Part shown: positions 32,154 to 40,510 of the stretch, piece after piece
Layout of the letters: each line of letters opens with the position of its first letter
How positions within the stretch are numbered: position 1 is the first letter of the stretch
Assembly: GCA_020630435.1 (NCBI GenBank)
Contig: JAHDBJ010000038.1
Location: 1-44,182, forward strand
Direction: 5' to 3'
DNA length: 44,182 bases
DNA from: Saprospiraceae bacterium
GTDB lineage: Bacteria > Bacteroidota > Bacteroidia > Chitinophagales > Saprospiraceae
Program-made: the position numbers and the translations under genes
Notes under the pieces: model-generated
Told to the model about the DNA's origin: nothing
Seen by the model: the letters and a program-made list of their open reading frames with translations, nothing else
Database searches by the model: none

Positions 32154-33800
32154 TTATTGTTTTACAAATCTTGTAGGTAAACTGTACTCACTATCGTTTT
32201 CTAAGAGGATCATATAAGTTCCAGGAGCAAGATTAGAAACATTAAGCTGTATTGCATTATACCCTTTTTCATAATCTACATTCTCAAGACTTACTGTTCT
32301 TCCAAGTACATCTTTAATAATAATGCCGCCTTGACCTTCCAAATTAGAAATAACTTCAACCGTTAACATACTGCTTGTTGGGTTAGGATAGATATTTTGA
32401 ATCACGTTTTTCTTAGCACAATCAGAAACAATTCTAATAATTCTTGAGTACTCAAACTTACCATCAAAGTCTACTTGCTTTAATCTATAATAAGCGACAC
32501 CAATTGCTTTTTTATCGGTAAAAGAATACTCACTTTCAATAGATGTTGTACCATTACCTGTAACAATATCCAGTACTTCAAAATTTCTACCATCGGTCGC
32601 TCTTTGAACCTCAAAGTAATCATTATCTAATTCCGAAGCAGTTGTCCATGTGATTATATTATTACAATTTACACTCTCACCCTTGAATGAAGTTAACTCA
32701 ACAGGAAGTGCATCAGGAGAATCATTCGCTATTGTAAATAGTTCTTCCTCTTCCTCAACTATTATATCTAATCTTTCTTTCTCTGATTCATCTCCTGGAG
32801 AAGAACAAGAGGCATCCCTAAGTGTGCCTGCTGAATCTGCTCCAGCTTTCTCAGTACCTACGTAATCCCATTTAGAATTTGATGTAGTACCACCTTTTGT
32901 ATTTCCAACAGTACCAACATATCGAGACACATAATTCTTACTTTCAGTAAAAGAAGTACCTACTTCAGTATCTTTATATTGAAGTTTCAAATCAATTTTA
33001 GAAGCAGCTGTTAGACCTTTTACTGCCCATGTTTTCCCTACAGAGTTTGCACTAACGTCTACACCAGATTTACCATCATACAAAACTTTATCAAAAACCC
33101 TTACGGCCACATCATCTGTATTTGTCTTATTGGCTATTTGAATAGGTGCATAACTTTTTGAAGTTCCAACTGGCATAACTTTCGCTGCTATTCCTACTTT
33201 TTCAGTTCTCAAAAAACCTTTAGTTGCTGTCTCTGATTCAGGAGAAACAAAGTATTTGTCAGAACAATGTCCTGTCACTTCATTAATACACATATCCTCA
33301 TCAAGGATTATTTTACCTTGTACAAATTCTACTTTACCTTTTACTTTAGCTCCTGTATTTACCAAACGAACATTTTTACTTGTTTCAATTTTTAAGTTTG
33401 GAATAGAAGCTGTACTAGAACAATCCCCTCCTGCATCAATTTCTTGCTCTTCTGTTGTTCCACAAGTAGATTCTTTTATATGCAACGTTCCTTCTCCTAA
33501 GAAAGAAGCTGTTGATTTATTGGTAAAACGTTTTCCACTAAATTTTACTGAAGCATCTTTTGATACTTCTAAAGTACCTTCATTTGTTAAATCTCCACAC
33601 ACTGATAACTCATTATTACATCCACTAACCGATGGAGAGAAAATTTTTACTGCATTACTACAACTAGTCCCTGTTGGATCTTCAAATATTTTCATGCCGA
33701 TATCTGTACATTGAGCATTTGCTCCAAAGTGCATTAAAAATAAGAAGCAAAAGATAGATGCAGATAGCAATGTTTTATGCGTAATTTTTATTGCTTTCAT
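32154..33800 (-). CDS. T9SS type A sorting-domain cell-surface protein
   Basis: The 548-residue protein has a signal peptide (about 1-29, ending GANAQ), a beta-rich Cys-containing N-terminal region (about 30-330) with short parallel-beta-like segments (NLKIETSKNVRLVNTGAKV), a stretch ELTSFKGESVNCNNIITWTT leading to a fibronectin-like domain (about 365-455), and a C-terminal type A sorting domain (about 465-548: IQNIYPNPTSSMLTVEV; LAPGTYMILLEND). The CTD directs export through the type IX system and surface attachment. It lies 92 nt after the repeat protein gene, with a hairpin between. Ligand unknown. Confidence 0.88.
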   Translation of the reverse strand: MKAIKITHKTLLSASIFCFLFLMHFGANAQCTDIGMKIFEDPTGTSCSNAVKIFSPSVSGCNNELSVCGDLTNEGTLEVSKDASVKFSGKRFTNKSTASFLGEGTLHIKESTCGTTEEQEIDAGGDCSSTASIPNLKIETSKNVRLVNTGAKVKGKVEFVQGKIILDEDMCINEVTGHCSDKYFVSPESETATKGFLRTEKVGIAAKVMPVGTSKSYAPIQIANKTNTDDVAVRVFDKVLYDGKSGVDVSANSVGKTWAVKGLTAASKIDLKLQYKDTEVGTSFTESKNYVSRYVGTVGNTKGGTTSNSKWDYVGTEKAGADSAGTLRDASCSSPGDESEKERLDIIVEEEEELFTIANDSPDALPVELTSFKGESVNCNNIITWTTASELDNDYFEVQRATDGRNFEVLDIVTGNGTTSIESEYSFTDKKAIGVAYYRLKQVDFDGKFEYSRIIRIVSDCAKKNVIQNIYPNPTSSMLTVEVISNLEGQGGIIIKDVLGRTVSLENVDYEKGYNAIQLNVSNLAPGTYMILLENDSEYSLPTRFVKQ

Positions 33801-33841
33801 GATTTTATTTAATCTTTTTATTTTTTATTAAAAGTGTTAAG

Positions 33842-33875
33842 GTAATGAGGAAGAAGAAATATTCTTCCTCATTAC
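33842..33875 (-). terminator. Strong intercistronic hairpin without a clean T-run
   Basis: GTAATGAGGAAGAA (33842-33855) and TTCTTCCTCATTAC (33862-33875) make a perfect 14-bp stem with a 6-nt loop, between the repeat protein gene and the T9SS cargo gene. The bases after it on the minus strand (CTTAACACTTTT) are only partly T-rich, so it may be a partial terminator or an mRNA-stabilising element that sets different levels of the two genes. Confidence 0.6.
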
Positions 33876-33892
33876 ACTGCATCTAATTTTTA

Positions 33893-35659
33893 TTATAAAC
33901 CTCCCGCAGTTAATCGCTTCTCGTGATTAGCAGTAGTCGACTCTAACTTAGTTGATCTATCTTTAAGATTCGTTACTTCAAGCGCATTCGCATCCGCAAC
34001 TTTCTTTGCTGAAGCAGCATCCAATGCCGCAGCATCCGCAGCCGTCTTAGCAGCAGCTACATCTGTTTCAACAACAGATAATTTTTTAGAGTTTGTAGCA
34101 GCAGCAGCCTCTAGTTTAGTCGCTCTATCCTTAAGATTCGTTACTTCAAGCGCATTCGCATCCGCAACTTTCTTTGCTGAAGCAGCATCCAATACCGCAG
34201 CATCCGCAGCCGTCTTAGCAGCAGCTACATCTGTTTCAACAACAGCTAATTTCTTAGAATTTGTAGCAGCAGCAGCCTCTAATTTAGTCGCTCTATCCTT
34301 AAGGCTCGTTACTTCCAGTGCATTCGCATCCGCAACTTTCTTTGCTGAAGCAGCATCCAATACCGCAGCATCCGCAGCCGTCTTAGCAGCAGCTACATCT
34401 GTTTCAACAACAGCTAATTTCTTAGAATTTGTAGCAGCAGCAGCCTCTAATTTAGTCGCTCTATCCTTAAGGCTCGTTACTTCCAGTGCATTCGCATCCG
34501 CAACTTTCTTTGCTGAAGCAGCATCCAATACCGCAGCATCCGCAGCCGTCTTAGCAGCGGTAGCGTCTGCAGATGCAGCAGAAGCAAGTTTTGAATTACT
34601 TGCAATGGTTGCATTTGCTTTTGTTAACGCATCAGCTAAAGTTTTCACTTGCGATTCTAAAGCAGTTATTCTTTTTTCAAGTTCAGCAGTATCTCCACTA
34701 CCTCCTACTTTTGACCATTTTCCCGCAACTTTACGATATCTTGTACCATCTGCTAATTCACCATCTGTTCCATCAGGGGACTTCGTATCTGCATCCATTT
34801 CAGTTGTATCTGCATATTTTCTAATAGCAGGGATTCTTGCCCATGTAGTAGCTGGTTTTTCAAGTGTACCGATATCTTTTTTTACAAATCTTCTCCCATC
34901 ATCATCCATTCTAGCGATTGCTCCTACTGGTGCAGTTTTTTCTAAATCTAAGTCCGCTTTAGTTGGGAAATCTCTTTCACCAGCCACCTTTTCAACAGCC
35001 CCATCTGCCTTTTTCATATAACGATCTCCTTTAGCATTCACCGTAGCAATATCACCTGTAGCTAATTTAGCCGCTTTTACAGCAGTCCTATCTGCATAAT
35101 CTCTAGTTGTCTCTACTTTAGCAAGTTCTCCTGTTGCTGTTTTTACATAAGTTGTTCCATCAGGTGTTTGCATTTTATCACCCGTAGCCATTGTTCCAGC
35201 TTTTAATGCTTCATCTTTAGTTGAATAGCTTCTTACAGGTTTGATTTCACCATATTCTCCTGAAGCTAGTTTTACATATTCTTTTCCATCTGCTGTTTGT
35301 ACTTTTGTACCCGTTGGTGCTGTAGGATCTAAATCAGATTTACTAATTGCTGTCGATTTTCTAATTTCATTCATTGCTTTCCATTTCTTCTCAGCACCAC
35401 TGTAAAAGTTCAACTCTCCTTTATCTTTATTATATAAGATAAGACCATCTGTTGGAGTTATTGCATCTCTTACTGCCTCAGTAACAGGCTCAATCAAAAT
35501 CCCTTTACCATCTGGGCAATCAATATGTAAAGCCGCAGATTCATTTATAGTTGCCATTCTGTCTTTTGGAGCAATTTTGATTTGTGCATCCATCGTGTTT
35601 GCTCCCAATACAAGTGCGAAACCTAGTACAATAGCTTTTAATTTGTTAACTCTCTTCAT
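33893..35659 (-). CDS. Secreted repeat protein with Ala-rich coiled-coil repeats
   Basis: The 588-residue protein has a signal peptide (about 1-25), a Bacteroidota surface-type segment (GLILYNKDKGELNFYSGAEKKWKAM, about 73-97), about five degenerate 40-45-residue modules (about 115-320; e.g. GDKMQTPDGTTYVKTATGE), a short linker, then a long Ala/Lys-rich coiled coil (about 325-588) built of four 56-residue repeats such as AAKTAADAAVLDAASAKKVA. No T9SS sorting domain is recognised at its C-terminus. The shape suggests a fibrous envelope protein; function unknown. It is probably cotranscribed with the T9SS cargo gene downstream. Confidence 0.78.
   Translation of the reverse strand: MKRVNKLKAIVLGFALVLGANTMDAQIKIAPKDRMATINESAALHIDCPDGKGILIEPVTEAVRDAITPTDGLILYNKDKGELNFYSGAEKKWKAMNEIRKSTAISKSDLDPTAPTGTKVQTADGKEYVKLASGEYGEIKPVRSYSTKDEALKAGTMATGDKMQTPDGTTYVKTATGELAKVETTRDYADRTAVKAAKLATGDIATVNAKGDRYMKKADGAVEKVAGERDFPTKADLDLEKTAPVGAIARMDDDGRRFVKKDIGTLEKPATTWARIPAIRKYADTTEMDADTKSPDGTDGELADGTRYRKVAGKWSKVGGSGDTAELEKRITALESQVKTLADALTKANATIASNSKLASAASADATAAKTAADAAVLDAASAKKVADANALEVTSLKDRATKLEAAAATNSKKLAVVETDVAAAKTAADAAVLDAASAKKVADANALEVTSLKDRATKLEAAAATNSKKLAVVETDVAAAKTAADAAVLDAASAKKVADANALEVTNLKDRATKLEAAAATNSKKLSVVETDVAAAKTAADAAALDAASAKKVADANALEVTNLKDRSTKLESTTANHEKRLTAGGL
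33917..34560. repeat. Four tandem 168-bp repeats in the coiled-coil gene
   Basis: The marker CATTCGCATCCGCAACTTTC recurs at 33985, 34153, 34321 and 34489, exactly 168 bp apart, in frame (56 residues). The two central copies are nearly identical over their whole length while the outer copies carry a few changes (TCAAGCGC/TTCCAGTG; AATGCC/AATACC), which indicates recent homogenisation or copy-number change by recombination. The outer ends of the array are approximate. Confidence 0.9.
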
Positions 35660-36317
35660 GATAAATTTAATTTTTTAATATTGAAATATTAGCTTTTAAG
35701 GTCAATGAGTGTACATTGACCTCATTGATGTTTTAGAATAAATTTTAAAAAATGATTATTTAATATATTTTCAGCATAGGAATGATACCTTGTGTTCAAG
35801 ACATCAAGTCAACTGAATAGTGTTTTTATACTTAGTTGAATTTAAATATGTTATTGTAATTAGTATAGGTAGTTTAGATTCACTTTCTCAATTCTACCAT
35901 GTCTACCATTATTTGATAATGATGATTCAAATATAAGCTCAAACATAAAAAGAGAAACATCTATACCCTTCCAAATGTGACATAGAAAAAAACAAATGTA
36001 AATTCAAATAAATCAATAAATCTTTATAATTTTAGATAAAATCTAAACAAAACAAAAAAAATAACAAAAAAAATACGTGACGTTGTTTTTTAAAAAAATC
36101 ATCAAATAAAAGATAAAAAAGGGTGGTTTTTTTTATAGAAAAATTCAAAACTCAAATCAAAGGAACTCTTTTTATGTCATTTTTTTAAAAAAAATTGATA
36201 TTCACAACCTCTCTTTTTGTAAATTAGAACCAAGAGATTCAATGAAAAATCATTCTTCAAAAGGAGAAAATTTATAGATCTTTGTACTTTGTAATAAGAA
36301 AGAGGAAAATACAAAAT
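35660..36317. other. 658-nt AT-rich intergenic region between divergent genes
   Basis: It separates the repeat protein gene (minus) from the thioesterase gene (plus). Apart from the 35699-35728 hairpin it is very AT-rich, with A-runs around 36040-36115 and T-runs around 36127-36190. No convincing ORF, RNA gene or full TTG/TAnnTTTG pair was found. Confidence 0.5.
35699..35728 (-). promoter_or_regulatory. Mutually exclusive hairpins in the 5' leader of the repeat protein gene
   Basis: AGGTCAATG/CATTGACCT (35699-35707/35714-35722) and TCAATGAG/CTCATTGA (35702-35709/35721-35728) are both perfect stems that overlap, so only one can form at a time. They lie 40-70 nt before the gene start and could affect mRNA stability; the role is unknown. 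Confidence 0.35.
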
Positions 36318-36734
36318 ATGTTTAATCACGAAACAACGAAACGAGTTCGATATGGAGAAACAGACCAAATGGGCTATTTATACTACGGTAATTATCCACT
36401 TTATTATGAAATTGCTCGAACAGAAATGATTCGTTCTCTAGGAATGAGTTATAAAGAAATGGAGCAATCCTATCGCATAATGATGCCTGTTATGAGTTTA
36501 AATATTAGATATGTTAGACCTGCCTTATACGATGAATTATTAACGTTAAAAACAAGCATCCGAAAATTACCTAAACAGTTTATTACCTTTCATACAGAAA
36601 TATTTAATGAAAAAAATAAACTGGTCAATGGGGGTGCTGTCAAACTTTGTTTTATTGATATTAAATCAAATACAACAATAAGAACACCAGAATTTTTAGT
36701 CCAAAAACTAAAACCTTATTTTGAAAATTCCTAG
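36318..36734 (+). CDS. YbgC/FadM-type acyl-CoA thioesterase (hotdog fold)
   Basis: A 138-residue hotdog-fold protein of the 4-hydroxybenzoyl-CoA thioesterase type: RVRYGETDQMGYLYYGNYPLYYEIAR carries the catalytic Asp (ETDQMG) and the YxxY substrate helix, followed by the beta strands VMSLNIRYVRPALYDELL. Such enzymes hydrolyse acyl-CoA or acyl-ACP thioesters; the substrate is not determined. ATG 36318 is preferred over a TTG at 36282. Its end overlaps the next gene by 14 nt, suggesting coupling. Confidence 0.88.
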   Translation: MFNHETTKRVRYGETDQMGYLYYGNYPLYYEIARTEMIRSLGMSYKEMEQSYRIMMPVMSLNIRYVRPALYDELLTLKTSIRKLPKQFITFHTEIFNEKNKLVNGGAVKLCFIDIKSNTTIRTPEFLVQKLKPYFENS

Positions 36735-37695
36735 TCTTCAAGAAATCCAATCTGCTATATTTACTCATCCAGTTGTAATGACTTTGATTGATTGGATGAA
36801 GCGCACCTCCTTACCTGGTTTTTTAAGTGTTCCTATATATGATGTTTTACAATTTACCTTTCAAGAAGCTCAAAAGGAAAGCATTATGATGCGTGCAAAT
36901 TCGATGGCATTTAGTTTTATGCTTTCTCTATTTCCTTTTATGATTGTACTCCTAACCTTACTTCCTTACCTCCCCATTGATAATTATATAGAGCTATTAA
37001 ATGAATACCTTTCGGGTATTGTTCCTACAGATGTTAAGTCTCAAGTCATGGATTCTATCGGGTATGTTTTAAAACCTAGAAGTGGTTTACTGTCTTTTAG
37101 TTTTTTATTAGCCTTTTTCTTTGCCTCAAATGGCGTTATGGCGCTTATGAGAGGCTTTGACAAGGATTATGATATTTCTTTTTTAACCAGAAATGCGCTT
37201 CAAAAAAGATGGGTTGCCTTAAAACTTACATTTATTTTAGGTTCACTTTTCTTACTTTCAATTGGTCTTGTTATGATTGGACATCTTTTAATTGACTTGA
37301 TTGTAACTAAAATCAAGGCCGATAGTTTTACTAAATTTAGCTTCAACTTACTGCGATGGTTTGTCGTTTTGTTTCTCTTTTATACGGGTATTGCATTTAT
37401 ATACCGTTATGGTCCTGCCCTTAAACGGAAGTTTAACTTTTTCTCTCCTGGTGCGACTCTAGCAACTACTTTATCTTTATTGTCTTCCTTAATTTTTTCA
37501 TATTTTATCAATCGTTTCAAAAATAATATTTACGATGACATCTATGGTTCATCGTTTGCCACCTTAATCGCTTTTATGATTTGGCTACAAATCAATGCCT
37601 ATATCTTAATTATAGGATTTGAACTGAATACCAGTATTAGTATTAATAAAGCAAGGCGAAAGCTAGAACAAAATATCCAAGTAGAAAAAGAATAA
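36721..37695 (+). CDS. YihY/BrkB family inner-membrane protein
   Basis: The 324-residue polytopic protein has about six membrane segments and the YihY/BrkB pattern: SLPGFLSVPIYDVLQFTFQEA before the first span, RANSMAFSFMLSLFPFMIVLL, a central FFFASNGVMALMRGFDKDYD, and FNFFSPGATLATTLSLLSSLIFSYFINRF with a late YGSSFATLIAFMIWLQINAYILIIGFELN. The biochemical role of the family is unsettled (once misnamed ribonuclease BN). TTG 36721 is taken as the start because conserved residues precede the first ATG at 36778. Confidence 0.88.
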   Translation: MKIPSLQEIQSAIFTHPVVMTLIDWMKRTSLPGFLSVPIYDVLQFTFQEAQKESIMMRANSMAFSFMLSLFPFMIVLLTLLPYLPIDNYIELLNEYLSGIVPTDVKSQVMDSIGYVLKPRSGLLSFSFLLAFFFASNGVMALMRGFDKDYDISFLTRNALQKRWVALKLTFILGSLFLLSIGLVMIGHLLIDLIVTKIKADSFTKFSFNLLRWFVVLFLFYTGIAFIYRYGPALKRKFNFFSPGATLATTLSLLSSLIFSYFINRFKNNIYDDIYGSSFATLIAFMIWLQINAYILIIGFELNTSISINKARRKLEQNIQVEKE

Positions 37696-37753
37696 TTTTC
37701 ATATGAAACGTAATTTTTTTTTAAAAATGATAGAAAATTTGAAAAAGGAATGA

Positions 37754-37761
37754 TACTTTTG
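37754..37761 (+). promoter_or_regulatory. Putative -7 element TACTTTTG of the tRNA-Ser gene
   Basis: A perfect TAnnTTTG match about 35 nt before the tRNA 5' end; a TTG is present but only 12 nt upstream, too near for the usual spacing. Confidence 0.35.
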
Positions 37762-37795
37762 CGTTGCTAAATCGCAAAGTACCACTAAAATAATT

Positions 37796-37882
37796 GGAGG
37801 AGTGGCAGAGCGGTTGAATGCACCGGTCTTGAAAACCGGCATAGTCGAGAGGCTATCGGGGGTTCGAATCCCTCCTCCTCCG
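37796..37882 (+). tRNA. tRNA-Ser (anticodon UGA)
   Basis: An 87-nt cloverleaf: acceptor stem GGAGGAG/CTCCTCC with discriminator G, D arm TGGCAGAGCGGTTGAA, anticodon stem CCGGT/ACCGG with loop CTTGAAA (anticodon TGA at 34-36), a long class II variable arm around ATAGTCGAGAGGCTAT, and T arm GGGGGTTCGAATCCCTC. CCA is not encoded. It decodes UCA serine codons. Confidence 0.97.
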
Positions 37883-37887
37883 CTGGA

Positions 37888-37922
37888 AGCCTAGAACTTA
37901 AACGAGTTCTAGGCTTTTTTTA
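37888..37922 (+). terminator. Intrinsic terminator after tRNA-Ser
   Basis: AGCCTAGAAC (37888-37897) and GTTCTAGGCT (37906-37915) form a perfect 10-bp stem with an 8-nt loop and a run of seven T. It directly follows the tRNA gene. Confidence 0.9.
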
Positions 37923-38153
37923 TGCCCTGTCCTTACTTTTATGTCCGATTCTTGTTGTTTATTGAATTGATTTGTTGCTATTTTTGTGTCCAAAGTTTAA
38001 CAATTTTCTATCAATAATCATCATAGGTAAGGTGAGAACTAATTTTGCAATGGCTTTATCCCGTTTTCAAGTCAATTTCAGTCGAAATTAGCTTTTTTTG
38101 TTTTTTGGGTTAGGTTTATCAGAAGTCGAAATAATTAATGGATAAAAAAGCTA

Positions 38154-38237
38154 ATGGTCAAAATGGAAAAAAGTAAAATTGCTTCTGCAATAATTAAATA
38201 CCCTAAAGAAGTTTTTAATTTAATTGAACATAAATAA
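38154..38237 (+). CDS. Possible 27-residue small protein upstream of a secreted protein gene
   Basis: ATG 38154 opens MVKMEKSKIASAIIKYPKEV followed by FNLIEHK and TAA, ending 2 nt before the next ATG. The composition is protein-like with an amphipathic middle, and the close spacing would allow translational coupling. It has no recognisable family and could be chance or a decayed gene end. The rest of the 38-kb gap before it shows no feature after the tRNA terminator. Confidence 0.25.
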   Translation: MVKMEKSKIASAIIKYPKEVFNLIEHK

Positions 38238-38239
38238 AA

Positions 38240-39193
38240 ATGAATTATACTACTTATAGAACAATCCTTGTTTTATATCTTCTCTTGACATTTTTAGTTT
38301 TAAATGGACAGAGCGAGTATTTTTTAAATAAGTTGGATACTGTAAAATTTACTCATAAAAAGCTAAATGGAAAATATTCATTTGAGGTTTACAGACCAAT
38401 ATCCTATAGAATACATTTTAATTTCACAAATGATCATGTAAAAGAAAATTTTGACGACATTGTATCCTCTTTAGAGGAAAACTTAACTAAAGATAGCCTT
38501 GTTTTAACTAAACAAGATTATTCAGCAAGAAATGCACCTACAGAAGGCTCATTACACATTTATATTGGAGAATCTATACCTCTACATATAATTCAAAAAA
38601 TATTAAAAAAATTTGAAGATGATATAATTTCTGATTTTACGATAACTTTAGTACTAGATGATTATGGTGGTGCTGGTTTCTTCTTATTTCAGCATAGAGA
38701 ATTAGGTTTACAAAATGTGAGTTGTGGAACAAGATGGTATCATAGAACTATAAGAATTAATAATAAATCTGATCTACTTAAATTATTAAACTTATCGTCT
38801 AAAAATGATCTGATCGAATACTTTAAAACTAATCATATTAATAATGAAGCTCTCAAAAAAGAAGAAAAAAGGTTAGAAGAAAATATTTTTTGGCTTAAAA
38901 AATATGATCATATCAAAGACTATAGTAGAAGGTATCAACTTTCAATGAATGAAATTAATAATTACCTACAAAAAAGTATTATTTCAAAAATGTCCAATGA
39001 AAAAAGAAAATATATTAGATATGGATTAGTTTTGACTATTGACACTAATGGGAAAATATTAGAGATTCAAAATAAACTCAGTTTTGAATTTACACCTGAG
39101 GAAATGAAAATTATTAATTCTAGTCTTCTAGCATTACCATTATTTAAAGGAAAAGAAGAAATTAGAAAAATGCCATTATATCTATTATTTTAA
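38240..39193 (+). CDS. Uncharacterised exported protein
   Basis: The 317-residue protein has an N-terminal hydrophobic segment (about 7-22, ending LNGQSEYF) that suits a signal peptide. Middle parts include LHIYIGESIPLHIIQKILKK (about 104-123), a Lys/Glu-rich helix (about 205-225), and a C-terminal strand-rich region (YGLVLTIDTNGKILEI, LLALPLFKGKEEIRKMPLYL) with a vague resemblance to TonB C-terminal domains. I do not recognise a family and give no function. It follows the possible 27-residue ORF by 2 nt and has no coupled gene downstream. Confidence 0.7.
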   Translation: MNYTTYRTILVLYLLLTFLVLNGQSEYFLNKLDTVKFTHKKLNGKYSFEVYRPISYRIHFNFTNDHVKENFDDIVSSLEENLTKDSLVLTKQDYSARNAPTEGSLHIYIGESIPLHIIQKILKKFEDDIISDFTITLVLDDYGGAGFFLFQHRELGLQNVSCGTRWYHRTIRINNKSDLLKLLNLSSKNDLIEYFKTNHINNEALKKEEKRLEENIFWLKKYDHIKDYSRRYQLSMNEINNYLQKSIISKMSNEKRKYIRYGLVLTIDTNGKILEIQNKLSFEFTPEEMKIINSSLLALPLFKGKEEIRKMPLYLLF

Positions 39194-39290
39194 ATGAATC
39201 TTATTTATAGTTAAAACAATCTCTTATTCACTATCTCACGAAAATATTAGTATCCCTATCATTTTTCTTTTTCCATAAAAAAACTTCCCA

Positions 39291-39322
39291 TGCAACCTTT
39301 TTGAATCGTTCTGCACCTTAAG
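39291..39322 (+). promoter_or_regulatory. ECF-type promoter motif upstream of the PepSY-like gene
   Basis: TGCAACCTTTTTGAATCGTT followed by CTGCACCTTAAG shares GCAACCTTTT and the 11-nt distance to a -10-like block with the motif before the ECF sigma gene at 26253-26283. The expected transcript would have a leader of about 170 nt. The remainder of the 304-nt gap (39194-39497) shows only a weak GCAGG/CCTGC pair near the gene start. Confidence 0.4.
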
Positions 39323-39497
39323 GATGAAGATTGATTCAGATACTATTATAAAATACATTTTTGAACTCAATTGTATATCATAGGGGAGTTAATTAAATCT
39401 AACCTATACTTAATTTATCATTTTTATTTCTTAACACAGCAGGCAAGTCTTACAATACAATCAATTATGCGACGACCTGCTTTAAATCAAAAAAAAT

Positions 39498-40241
39498 ATG
39501 ACTAAACTAATTTTCAGATTCAGCATCTTACTTTTCGGCATTTTCTTTATGGTTTCTTGTGATAATGATGGAACACTACAAGATTTTGATGCCGATACTA
39601 GGCTAATTCAGGAAATTCAAAATTCAACGGATAGAATAGCAATAGATGTCAATGAACTCCCTTCTCTTACGATACAAACAACAAATGAAGATTATTTTGA
39701 AACGTTTATAGAAACTGCTACTAAAGTACCGAATAAGGGATATGAATTAGAAATGGAAAATGGTACTACTACATATTTTAGAACTTCTGGTGAAGAGATT
39801 TTAGCTAGAAAAGGCGGTCAAGGATATGGCAAAAGAGGAATTATCAAACCCGAAGACTTACCTGTTGATGTTCTAGAGTATATAGCAACAAATTATCCAG
39901 ATGTACGCATCAAAGGAGGTAAAGAATATGAGGGAGATTTATATGTTGGATTAGGTGATAAAAGAATTTTAGTTTTTGATACTAACGGAAATTTCGTAGA
40001 AGAAACAACTATAGAAGATCTTTCTTGTGGTGGTAGAGGAAAAGGACGCAGTATCGCTATAGAAGATCTACCGCAAAATATAATGGATTATATTTCTACA
40101 AATTATCCAAGTGCAGAAATCAAAAAAGCTAAATATCGTGGAGGAGACAAGTATGTAGTTGGATTACTTGAAGGAGAAACTAAGATATTAACCATCTTCG
40201 ATACTGATGGCAACTTTCTTTATGAAAGACGCAAAGAATAG
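39498..40241 (+). CDS. PepSY-like (DUF2874) lipoprotein with two repeats
   Basis: The 247-residue protein has a lipoprotein signal (LLFGIFFMVSC, Cys at about 20). Two copies of a PepSY-like module are plain: DLPVDVLEYIATNYPDVRIK...YVGLGDKRILVFDTNGNF (about 119-170) and DLPQNIMDYISTNYPSAEIK...YVVGLLEGETKILTIFDTDGNF (about 189-242), each preceded by a Gly/Arg/Lys-rich linker. Such modules are small periplasmic domains thought to inhibit or chaperone other proteins. The upstream motif suggests control by an ECF sigma factor. Confidence 0.82.
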   Translation: MTKLIFRFSILLFGIFFMVSCDNDGTLQDFDADTRLIQEIQNSTDRIAIDVNELPSLTIQTTNEDYFETFIETATKVPNKGYELEMENGTTTYFRTSGEEILARKGGQGYGKRGIIKPEDLPVDVLEYIATNYPDVRIKGGKEYEGDLYVGLGDKRILVFDTNGNFVEETTIEDLSCGGRGKGRSIAIEDLPQNIMDYISTNYPSAEIKKAKYRGGDKYVVGLLEGETKILTIFDTDGNFLYERRKE

Positions 40242-40311
40242 TTTTTTCAAATACAAATGGTTTTTTAGGGTTGATAAGTAGTATTAAAAGAAATATTGCT
40301 TCTTAACAAAT

Positions 40312-40346
40312 AAATGGTTTGGCTCACTTAGTCAAACCATTTTTTG
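40312..40346 (+). terminator. Intrinsic terminator after the PepSY-like lipoprotein gene
   Basis: AAATGGTTTG (40312-40321) and CAAACCATTT (40333-40342) make a perfect 10-bp stem with an 11-nt loop, running into T6. It is 70 nt after the stop. Confidence 0.85.
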
Positions 40347-40458
40347 ATCTCTTCTTAGCTTTGTTCATCTATTTTAAATTCTCACGTATCTTTTATTAAT
40401 CAAAGTTTATTTTTAGTCCTTTTTCTAATAAGAATCGTTTTTTGAATACATTTAATGT

Positions 40459-40489
40459 TTGTTTATTCCCCTTCAAATATCGAACTTTG
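40459..40489 (+). promoter_or_regulatory. Candidate gcvP promoter (TTG-N20-GAACTTTG)
   Basis: TTG at 40459-40461, a 20-nt spacer, and GAACTTTG at 40482-40489, which matches TAnnTTTG except for the first T. Transcription would begin 10-30 nt before the gcvP start codons. No glycine riboswitch is visible. Confidence 0.45.
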
Positions 40490-40510
40490 CGTTTTTAAAC
40501 CATCCGATAA

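Noticed and set aside
33917-34560. CRISPR-like periodic repeats
   Set aside because: The 168-bp units are contiguous, in frame and coding, without spacers; this is a protein repeat.
34573-35021. Plus-strand ORFs across the repeat protein gene
   Set aside because: They are antisense shadows of a repetitive Ala-rich gene, with biased composition and no domain.
40242-40510. Glycine riboswitch before gcvP
   Set aside because: The region holds a terminator for the preceding gene and a promoter-like pair; no conserved glycine aptamer features were seen.
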